64,000 bases of DNA from Manihot esculenta (taxonomy: Eukaryota > Streptophyta > Magnoliopsida > Malpighiales > Euphorbiaceae). The stretch covers positions 27,601,027 to 27,665,026 of the forward strand of contig NC_035174.2 in assembly GCF_001659605.2 (NCBI RefSeq), given 5' to 3'. The position numbers and the translations under genes were made by a program. The notes beneath the pieces are model-generated. The model saw only the letters and a list, made by a program, of their open reading frames with translations, was not told the origin of the DNA and made no database searches. Of this stretch, positions 55,395-64,000 are shown in pieces (positions within the stretch are counted from its first letter, which is position 1; each line of letters starts with the position of its first letter).

Positions 55395-58300
55395 ATGAGA
55401 GGAACTCGTCGATCTGCACGATTGACTGGAGTGCCACCTGAGGATGAGGGCAAGAGCGCCCGTCCTCCCACATTGCCTAGGGCAATGTCTTGTAGAGCCA
55501 ACAGAGAAAGAGTGTCAAGGGACCCTAGAAGGTCTTTTGATGCTAGCAGAAGAGGGACTGATAGAGGAGGAAGTTCTTCAGATGTGAGGGAGGTTATGGA
55601 AGAGGAGCAGAGGAGGGATGGGAACCTGGATGTGAGCATGGAGGAAGAAGGGACAGGGGAGTCTCAGGGAGGCGTTCAGGCCTCGGGGTATGGTTTTCCA
55701 CCCCATTATCCACCCTTTCCACAGGGTTCAGGGTATCCGATGGGAGGTACATCGGATTTCTCCAGCTTTAACCCCTACCCTACCTACATGCCTTATCCAC
55801 CTTTCTATCCACCTTACACACAGTATCCAGCTTATCCACCCTCACCCTTCTATCCAAACCCGGCAAACCCCACCTCGGGGAATGCTGCACCTCCACCTCC
55901 ACCACCTACAGAACCAGCAGCCCCAATTACTCAACCCCCTAGACCTAGCTCAGCTGATGGGAGCAAGGTAAAGATGACAGATTACCTCAAGCTAGATGCT
56001 CCCAAATACAAGTCAGGGGACGACCCCTTTGAGTATCTGAGAGTGGTGAAGACAATAACTGATGAGCTAGGGGCAAGTGACAGCAGGGCCATTCAGATGG
56101 CAGGGTTCACTTTAAAGTGCAAGAAGGCACGGGAATGGTTCAAGTGTTATGTGGACCTGAGACTAGACGGTATGACATGGGAAGAATTTGCGAATGAGTT
56201 CGCTGGATGGGCTTTTCCAGACAGTTCTAGAGAACTGAAGATGATTGAGTTTGAGCAACTGAGACAGTCAGAGCACATGGGTGTAGAGGAGTTCACGGAT
56301 AAATTCTTGGAGCTATTGCCTTTTTCAGGGCAAGCTCTAGATACAGATACGAAGAAAGCCAGGAGATATGTTATGAAGCTGCATTCTAGGTACTCCTCGT
56401 TGGTTCAGTCATCTGAGAGAGAAAGTTTCCACACTGTGGTGGATATGGCTCGAAGAATGGAAGCAAGTGCTATAGTTGAGGGGTCAGTGAAGCAGTCAGT
56501 GACCCAGTCTTCAGGGGTTAAGACCCCAGGCAGAGGAGGACCAGGTTTCTCTTCTCAGAGCTCAGGTAAGAAGAGGTGGGATAACACCACCAGGAAGCCG
56601 AAGAAGAATAAGTTTTGGAACAAGTTGAAATCCGGTCTGGGTTTTGGCGGTGGCTCGAGCTCAGGCTCAGATGGTACAGAATGCCAGAGATGTGGAAGAT
56701 CGCACAGGGGAGTGTGTCGAGCTGGGACTAATACATGTTTCAGATGTGGACAGGAGGGACACATAGCTCGGGAGTGTCCTAGAGCGCCTTTTATGGGCCA
56801 GCCCCAGCAGACAGCTTCTGGTAGTGTGGCACAGCCAGCAGTTCCAGCCACAACTCAGGGCAGTGGCAGAGGTAGAGGGAGAGGGGCAGCCTCTTCTTCT
56901 GGTTCCCGAGGTGAAGGTCCATCAGCTCCAGCCAGGATCTTCACCATGACTCAGCAGGAGGCTAACACATCCAACACCGTGGTGTCAGGTAATCTCGTCA
57001 TTGGGTGTTCTGATGTGTATGCATTAATGGACCCGGGTGCATCTCATTCATTTATTGCTCCGAGAGCCGTTGAGAGGTTGGGTCTGATAGCCTCTGGGTT
57101 AGAGTGTCCCCTATGGGTCAGTGGACCCAAGTGTGACCCGTCAGTGGCAGTGTCAGTCTGCCAGTACAGTCCAGGTTTTGTTGAGGGAAGATGCCTCTCC
57201 GCCGACCTTGTGGTTCTAGATTTGACAGACTTTGACGTCATTCTAGGGATGGATTGGCTATCTACCCATGGTGCTACCTTGGACTGCAGGGACAAGGTAG
57301 TCAGGTTCAGAGATCAGAACGGGTCAGAGGTCGTCTTCAGAGGAGACAAAAGGGGTACACCTAGAGGTCTGATATCAGCTCTTCAGGCTCGTAGGTTGCT
57401 TAGGAAGGGATGTCAGGGGTACTTAGCTCATGTGAGAGAGCTAGACAGTCAGGTCAGGGAGCCGGCCTCGGTGCCAGTTGTCAGAGAGTTTCAGGACGTT
57501 TTTCCGGATGAGCTTCCAGGTTTACCACCTTCTAGGGAGATAGAGTTCGAGATAGAGTTGGTGCCTGGAACTAGACCGATCTCTATCCCTCCCTACAGGA
57601 TGGCTCCAGCCGAGTTGAAAGAATTGAAGGAACAGTTGCAAGAGTTGGTAGAAAAGGGCTTCATCCGACCGAGCACCTCACCTTGGGGTGCACCAGTCTT
57701 GTTTGTCAGAAAGAAGGATGGATCCCTTAGGCTTTGTATCGACTACAGACAGTTGAACAAAGTCACTACCAAGAATAGGTACCCTTTGCCAAGGATCGAT
57801 GATCTATTCGACCAGTTAGCAGGAGCAGGTTGTTTCTCCAAAATAGATCTGAGATCGTGGTACCATCAGCTAAGGATAAGAGAAGAAGATGTGCCAAAGA
57901 CAGCTTTCAGGACCAGATATGGGCATTTTGAGTTCCTTATAATGCCGTTCGGGTTGACCAACGCCCCTGCAGCATTCATGGATCTCATGAACAGAGTATT
58001 TAGCCAATACCTGGATCACTTCTTTATTGTCTTCATAGATGATATCTTGGTGTATTCCAGGAATGCAGAGGAGCATGCCCATCATCTGCGGTTGGTCTTG
58101 CAGACTTTGAGGGAACATGGCTTGTATGCCAAGTTCTCTAAATGTGAGTTCTGGCTGAGGAGCATTTCGTTCTTGGGGCATGTAGTGTCAGAGAATGGGA
58201 TTGAGGTGGACCCCAAGAAGACAGAAACTGTGGCTAACTGGCCTAGACCCACTTCGGTGACAGAGATTAGAAGTTTCTTGGGTTTGGCAGGTTACTACAG

Positions 58301-60374
58301 GAGGTTCGTTCAGGACTTCTCAAAGATAGCAGCTCCTCTGACCAGGTTAACCAGGAAGAATCAGAAGTTTCTGTGGACCGACCAGTGCGAGGAGAGTTTT
58401 GAAGAGCTTAAGAAGAGGTTGACTTCAGCACCAGTTTTAGCTCTGCCATCTAGTGATGAGGACTTTACGGTCTTTTGTGATGCATCCCGTGTGGGACTGG
58501 GTTGTGTACTAATGCAGAAGGAGAGGGTGATCGCTTACGCTTCTAGGCAGCTGAAGAAGCACGAGTTGAATTACCCCACACATGACCTGGAGATGGCAGC
58601 AGTAACCTTTGCACTCAAGATGTGGAGGCACTACCTCTACGGGGTAAAATGTGAGATCTTCACAGATCATAAAAGTCTACAGTACATCCTGAGTCAAAGA
58701 GATTTGAACTTGAGACAGAGGAGATGGGTGGAGCTGCTGAGTGACTATGATTGCAAGATTCAGTATCATCCGGGTAAGGCGAATGTCGTGGTAGACGCCC
58801 TAAGCCGGAAGTCACTAGGCAGTTTATCCCACATATCGGCAGAGAGGAGGCCAGTGGTGAAGGAGTTCTACAAGCTTATTGAGGAAGGTCTACAGATGGA
58901 GTTGTCTGGTACAGGTGCCTTGGTGGCCCAGATGAGAGTGGCACCCGTGTTTCTGGAGCAGGTGGCTCAGAAACAGCATGAGGACCCGGAGTTAGTGAAG
59001 ATTGCCAGGACTGTTCAGTCAGGCAAAGACAGTGAGTTCAGATTTGACAGTAAGGGGATCCTCCGCTATGGGAGTCGATTGTGTGTACCAGATGACATAA
59101 GGCTAAAAGGAGACATTATGAGAGAGGCTCATAATGCAAGATACAACATTCACCCCGGAGCCACCAAGATGTATCAAGATTTGAAGAAAGTTTATTGGTG
59201 GCCAGCGATGAAGAAAGAAGTGGCACAGTTTGTGTCAGCCTGCGAAGTGTGTCAGAGGGTGAAGCTGGAACATCAGAAGCCGGCTGGAATGCTTAACCCG
59301 CTACCTATTCCAGAATGGAAATGGGAAAATATAGCTATGGACTTCGTAGTGGGGTTACCGGCGGCGTCCAACAGAGTGGACTCCATATGGGTGATTGTGG
59401 ACAGACTCACCAAATCTGCTCACTTCATTCCTGTCAGGAGTGGCTACTCTGTGGACAAGTTGGCACAGGTGTATGTGGATGAGATCGTCAGGCTGCATGG
59501 GGTTCCTGTTTCGATAGTGTCAGATAGAGGGCCCCAGTTCACCTCCAGGTTTTGACGGAGTCTGCAGAATGCCATGGGTACTAGGTTGGATTTCAGTACT
59601 GCCTTCCACCCCCAGACTGACGGACAGTCAGAGAGGACCATCCAGACCATAGAGGATATGCTAAGAATGTGTGTGCTGGACTTTGGCAGTTCTTGGAGGC
59701 AGCATCTACCTTTGGTGGAGTTTGCCTACAACAACAGCCATCATGCTAGCATCGGGATGGCTCCATATGAAGCCTTGTATGGGAGGAAGTGCAGATCACC
59801 TGTTTGCTGGGAAGAAGTTGGAGAAAAGGCCTTGGCAGGGCCTGAGCTAGTGGAGATCACCAGCAGGGTGGTACCCATAATCAGAGAGAGAATCAAAACT
59901 GCTGCTAGCAGGCAGAAGAGCTATGCAGACGTCCGCAGGAGACAGTTAGAGTTTCAGGAGGGGGATCTGGTATTGCTCAAGGTGTCTCCAATGAAGGGAG
60001 TGGTTCGCTTCGGGAAGAAAGGTAAACTAGCCCCACGATACATCGGACCCTTTGAAATCTTGCAAAAGATTGGGAATGTGTCGTACAAGCTGGATTTACC
60101 TGCTTCAATGGCAAGAATCCATCCGGTTTTCCATGTTTCAATGTTGAGGAAGTTTGTGTCAGATCCGAGCAAGGTTCTTAGTGAGCCTGATGTGGAGGTC
60201 CAAGAGGATCTCACCTATGTTGAACAGCCAGTACGGATCATAGACACCCAGATCAGAAAGTTAAGAAACAAGGAAATCCCGATGGTGAAAGTCCTGTGGA
60301 ACCACCACAACTTGGAAGAATGCACTTGGGAGACACGGGAGTCTATGCTCCAGCAGTACCCTCATCTTTTTTGA
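55395..60374 (+). pseudogene. Tekay gag-pol with chromodomain, single premature stop
   Basis: Start chosen at 55395 ([10 protein letters not shown]), just after the predicted splice acceptor, not the upstream in-frame ATG at 55362. Order: Pro/Tyr-rich leader; gag capsid ([12 protein letters not shown]); zinc knuckle [15 protein letters not shown]; protease [15 protein letters not shown] with [10 protein letters not shown]; RNase H ([13 protein letters not shown]); integrase finger (HPGATKMYQ ... CEVCQRVK); DDE core ([24 protein letters not shown]); C-terminal chromodomain ending LEECTWETRESMLQQYPHLF. One TGA at 59553-59555 replaces an expected Trp codon in the integrase core; otherwise open. 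RT reads [10 protein letters not shown] where Gly is usual in place of Trp. Apart from these, it could pass for an active copy. Confidence 0.95.
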
Positions 60375-60471
60375 GGTTAGATCTCTTTGTGTTTATGTGC
60401 CTTGTATGTATGTTATGTTTTATGCCATGCTTTGTGTACTAGTTGAAGTACATTCGGGGACGAATGTTCTT

Positions 60472-60484
60472 AAGGGGGGGAGAA
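60472..60484 (+). other. Polypurine tract of Tekay element B
   Basis: A purine run (AAGGGGGGGAGAA) directly before the 3' LTR start at 60485; the usual primer for plus-strand DNA synthesis. Confidence 0.9.
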
Positions 60485-62804
60485 TGTAATACCCGGCTAG
60501 ACTCCGGTATCGGAATTCCTACCGTCCGGTGGAATCTCGGATGTCGGAAGCCTCTAGTAGGGTAGAAACATGTTTTCATAAAACGTTTTAAAGCATTTCA
60601 TGATTTTAAGTATGAAAATTAAATGAGTTTTTGCATGAAAAGTCTTTGGAGGAAAACCCAGGTTCGGCCGCCGAAAGTCAAGTTCGGCCGCCGAACATGC
60701 ATGCGTTTTGGAGGCACGTTAGGCCCCCGAAAGCATGAGTGAGGGAAGTTCAGGTTCGGCCGCCGAAAGTCAAGTTCGGCCGCCGAACATGGCATGCATG
60801 CGGAGGCAAGTTCGGCCCCCGAACGTGGCCTGGCCAGCCACTATAAAAGGGTCACTTAGCCGAAATGGGCGAGCTTTCTCCCATTTTTGGCCACAGCTAG
60901 CTTCCGACCTCCCTCTTCCAAATCTAGTGTTCTTCCTTCAAATCCCCACCATTTTTCTTGAGTTTTAAGCTTGCATTGAAGGTTTTGAACTTTTGAAACA
61001 AGTTTTGGAGCTTTGGGAACTCAGGAGCTCATTTTCGTGGATCTCCAAGTTTAGGTCGTCTCCCTCTCGATCTTCAAGAGGTAAGAGCCGATCTTAAGCT
61101 CCTTATGTGTTTTAAGTAAGTTTTAAGTTGTTTTATGGGTAGAGATGCATGTTTAGGCTTGTTGATGAGTTTATGGGTTTTGATGTTTTGATGAACAATG
61201 TGTGTGATTTTGTGTGTTTGAAGTGTTGTAGTTGGGGTATATGCTAGTTTGAGACCCCTAGGTGTAATGTATGATATGTATGCATGTTTTAGAACAAGTT
61301 TATGCATGATTGAGAGTTGGGAGGCAAATGTGCATAAAAGGAGCCAAGTTTCTGCCCTTTGGCAGAAACCAGGTTCGGCAGCCGAAGGAGCTTTCGGCCG
61401 CCGAACATGGCTGGGGAGGCAGGCCTTTCGGCTGCCGAAGTTGCCCCCGAAAAGAGACTTTCGTCTCTGTCTGGGACTTTCGGCCACCGAAGGTGCCGCC
61501 GAACATGCATGAGTTTCGCCTCTGTCTGGGAGTTTCGGCCGCCGAAGGTGCCGCCGAACCTGCCTGACTTTCAGCTCTGGAGGGACTTTCGGCCGCCGAA
61601 CCTGCCGCCGAAAGTGCCCTGTCCAGCCATTTCTTGCATGTTTTTATGTGATTGTTTCATGATGTTTTAGGGGGTTTTTGGGGAGTATATTAGAGTTATG
61701 TTTATGTATGTTTGGTCCCTCATTGGAGTCCACCTGTGTAGGTTCGGACCCGAGGAACCGAGGACCCCAGCAGTGAGCCAGCTGCTACAGAGTTTGTCAG
61801 AGCTAGCCAGAGGTGAGTGGAATAAACCTTAAGTTTTAAAATAAATGAAATATGAATTTTGAGCATGATCCATGCATCATGAATGCCATGAGATATAGTA
61901 GGTTGTTGCATTAGTATTCACGAATATGTTGCATTGCATTTATGATGTTGATGTGGATTGGTTATTGGATGATCCTTTAGTCCTCATATGATATGATGAT
62001 GTTATGGCATGATATGGTATGGAAGTCCAGGTTGTACCCATTATACGTCCCTGGCACGATGTAAGAGGAAGTCCAGGTTGTACCCATTCTACGTCCCTGG
62101 TACAGTTGGACTGTATGATATGTTATGTTAAGAGAAAGACCGGTTGTACCCATTCTACGTCCCGGCACAGTTGGACTATGTAGAGGACTATAGGTGACAA
62201 TACCATCCGAGATGTGATTTATTGTGATGTGTTGCATTACATAATGGCATGAGATTTTAAATATATGTTTTCACTATTCTGCTCACTGGGCTTTGTAGCT
62301 CACCCCTCTCCCCTAACCCCAGATGTGCAGGTACAGGGTAGACCATGAGGTTAGCCAGAGTTTTGAAGTATGTGTATGTAATAGTTAGATGGTGGACATG
62401 ACAATTGTATTATGATATAATGTAAGAGATTACAGTATGTATGTAATGAGGTATATTGAGGTTATAGATGTGCTTGACCCTATGAGTATTGTAATCCCTT
62501 GTTGATGCATGATCTTAGATATTTGATGATACAGATGTAAGCCAACTCATCTCATGTTGTATCGCCCGTTGGGGCATTGTTGAGATCCCACAGAGGGATC
62601 CTGATTATGATCAGGACTATGTACATGTATGTTCAGGTTGAGTTGGATGCATGAAAGAAAAGTTTTAATTTTTATGCATGTTGTTGATCATGTATGGGAT
62701 TATACAGGTTTACAGGTTTTATGTTTGGCTTGCTACGGGTCCCGGCGGCCTTAAGTCGATCCGGATCCTAGCGCCGGTAGCGGTTCTATTTTCGGGTCGT
62801 TACA
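60485..62804 (+). repeat. 3' LTR of Tekay element B
   Basis: Nearly identical to the 5' LTR, but 20 bp longer because the first upstream palindrome (about 60664-60700) is present twice. The TATA box is at 60843 and the donor at 61081. Most substitutions between the LTRs are transitions, many inside CG dinucleotides of the palindromes. Confidence 0.95.
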
Positions 62805-63089
62805 GAATGGTATTGGAACAATTGGTACTCACTCTCACCAGACTATTCCCTTAAAGTGGGAGGTCAAGGGTTCGAGCAGTGGGGGAGGCGACCTAATTCC
62901 CAGAGGAAGGAATTGGTCCAAATCCACTCGGGCTAGGGCGGGCCGTAATGGCTCCCCCGAGGGACAAATCCTGCCTGGAACCCGTGAGGGTGAAGGGATG
63001 TTAAGAGCTGCTCACAGTGGCTGAGCCCAGAGGAAGGTCACGGGCTGTGAGCGGTAACAGGGCCGGTCGAAAGGGGCCGGGCTGTTACA
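62805..63089 (+). other. Foreign 285-bp tail between 3' LTR and target duplication
   Basis: Begins GAATGGTAT, as if entering the primer-site region after an LTR, continues with AATTGGTACTCACTCTC and GGTCAAGGGTTCGAG words, and ends GGCCGGGCTGTTACA directly before the GACAC duplication. It is not coding. It is probably the internal region and last bases of another LTR element joined to this one before integration. Confidence 0.7.
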
Positions 63090-63094
63090 GACAC

Positions 63095-64000
63095 AAGTCA
63101 GGCCTACATACCAAGCCCATCACCTGAGCGCACCGTATCACTAAATACTAACCAAATCGAGCTGAACAATTTTCGTCATGTTCTTTTGCAAGTTAAGACA
63201 CATTCCATGGTGACTAGACAGCAAACGGGCAAGCTCAAACTGCAAACTCCATGGTCTCCAAAGTTAAATAATGTGACTGCTTCTTTCTCAGTACCTAGTT
63301 GCTATACTCAAGCTGTTAAAGATCCAAATTGGCGTGATGCCATGATTCAAGAGCTTAATGCTTTAATTCAAGCCGAAACTTGGGAATTCGTCCCTCGGGA
63401 CAAGACACAAAATATAGTTGGTTGTAAATGGGTGTTCAGAGTTAAACAGAAATCTGATGGCAGTATTAATAGATATAAGGCTCGCTTTGTTGCTAAAGGA
63501 TATCATCAATGTCCCAGCATTGATTACTTTGAAACCTTTTCACCGGTTGTCAAACCAACTACTATTCGAATAATTTTGTCCTTAGCCGTCTCAAATGGTT
63601 GGTTAGAGAAACAATTAGATGTTTCTAATGCTTTTCTGCATGGAGATTTGGATGATGAAGTTTACATGGAGCAGCCTCCATGTTTCACTGATACATCTAA
63701 ACCAGATCATGTTTGTCGTCTACGCCGTTCACTATACGGTCTTCATCAAGCTCCACGTCAGTGGTATAAACGTCTGTTCTCAGCCTTAATCAATCAAGGG
63801 TTTTGAGTCTCTCCTGCTGATTCCTCTCTATTTTGCTATGTCAAGAACAATATCAAGTTATTTATCCTTGTGTATGTGGACGATATTATCATGACCGGTA
63901 CATGCAGTCATACTTTGAATCATATTATTTCCTCTCTCAAATCTGAGTTCATGTTGAAAGATTTGGGCACATTGGAGTATTTCCTTAGTATGGAGGCAAC
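63095..64000 (+). pseudogene. copia reverse transcriptase, second part of the same polyprotein
   Basis: This continues in the same codon phase as the part ending at 52825 once the insertion and one GACAC copy are discounted. It begins with the integrase-RT linker, then the RT domain: WEFVPRDKTQNIVGCKWVF, RYKARFVAKGY, LDVSNAFLHGDLDDEVYMEQP, LRRSLYGLHQAPRQWYK, then one in-frame TGA (63804-63806), and the catalytic YVDDI near 63866. It is cut by the window end before RNase H. The ATG at 63186 is internal and not a start. Confidence 0.93.

Larger units (their letters stand above)
52826..63089 (+). mobile_element. Tekay/Del-like Ty3/gypsy chromovirus B, complete, with aberrant 3' tail
   Basis: 5' LTR 52826-55125 (2300 bp), primer site 55129-55141, gag-pol-chromodomain 55395-60374, polypurine tract 60472-60484, 3' LTR 60485-62804 (2320 bp), then a 285-bp tail (62805-63089). 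Perfect GACAC duplications lie at 52821-52825 and 63090-63094. By eye the LTRs differ by roughly twenty substitutions plus one 20-bp unit, so this is a young insertion. It is nested in the copia element, giving its relative age directly. Confidence 0.95.
50039..64000 (+). mobile_element. Ty1/copia retrotransposon, split by a Tekay element, cut by the right window edge
   Basis: The order is 5' LTR (about 50039-50342), primer site (50343-50355), gag-pol (50433-52825), the Tekay insertion (52826-63089) with GACAC duplications, then the rest of pol from 63095 to the window end in the middle of RT. The 3' LTR is outside the window. Four inactivating changes are visible, so the element is dead but recent enough to read easily. 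Confidence 0.92.

Noticed and set aside
55286..60214. Minus-strand frames opposite the Tekay gag-pol, and the +2 frame at 55690-55971
   Set aside because: They are shadows of the plus-strand polyprotein; the proline-rich leader gives open frames by composition.
62805..63089. A tRNA-derived SINE, suggested by the GGTTCGAG word
   Set aside because: The B-box match is partial, no A box is at the right distance, and there is no A-rich tail; an LTR-element tail fits better.
63186..63806. An independent gene starting at the ATG at 63186
   Set aside because: It is the RT part of the copia polyprotein split by the Tekay insertion; the frame is open upstream to 63095 and the TGA at 63804 is a nonsense change, since RT continues past it.

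Overview
The window looks like nuclear DNA of a flowering plant. It holds one split host gene with ordinary spliceosomal introns inside a deep stack of nested LTR retrotransposons and hairpin-type DNA transposons. The style of the repeats suggests a eudicot, perhaps Euphorbiaceae, but that is only an impression. No rRNA, tRNA, CRISPR or bacterial-type feature was seen.

Layout. 1-3333: 5' part of a Tekay/Del-like Ty3/gypsy chromovirus on the minus strand (LTR plus start of gag). 3334-16598: a Tat-lineage Ty3/gypsy element on the minus strand, with an intact 1859-codon gag-pol (10423-16002), a higher-order tandem array (about 9001-10240) and an opposite-strand, apparently three-exon accessory gene (5138-8190). 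16605-19570: decayed LINE-type ORF1 (DUF4283/zf-CCHC_4 type), split by a Tekay solo LTR. 19656-23880: decayed Ty1/copia element on the minus strand, interrupted by an unrelated solo LTR and by a TRIM-like mini retroelement. 23880-31200: AT-rich DNA with no supported gene.

31579-36098: the one convincing host gene, a six-exon thymidylate kinase (dTMP kinase) on the plus strand, with a likely organellar presequence and an internal second start. A hairpin transposon of about 1 kb sits in its second coding intron. 36099-38170 is intergenic. 38190-48605 is an old Ty3/gypsy chromovirus on the plus strand, interrupted by two Tekay solo LTRs and by a 1.56-kb Mutator-like hairpin element with a perfect 9-bp target duplication. 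48696-49274 is another hairpin element, and 49485-49990 a decayed GRF-zinc-finger-type gene.

From 50039 to the right edge lies a Ty1/copia element on the plus strand. It is split by a complete young Tekay/Del element (52826-63089), flanked by GACAC target duplications. The copia reading frame stays open across the insertion site once the insert is discounted.

Most notable. (1) The Tekay family appears to carry a leader intron running from inside the 5' LTR to just before gag. The donor is kept in all six LTR copies, and splicing would remove about two dozen upstream ATGs. (2) The same LTRs hold dense arrays of a 13-bp palindrome containing GCCGCC, the core of the ERF-bound GCC box. (3) Two Tekay-derived insertions extend past the normal LTR end into a foreign tail ending CCGGGCTGTTACA before the target duplication. 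(4) The 1.56-kb hairpin element has short palindromes nested in each arm. (5) The Tat element has a spliced antisense gene and an incipient satellite array.
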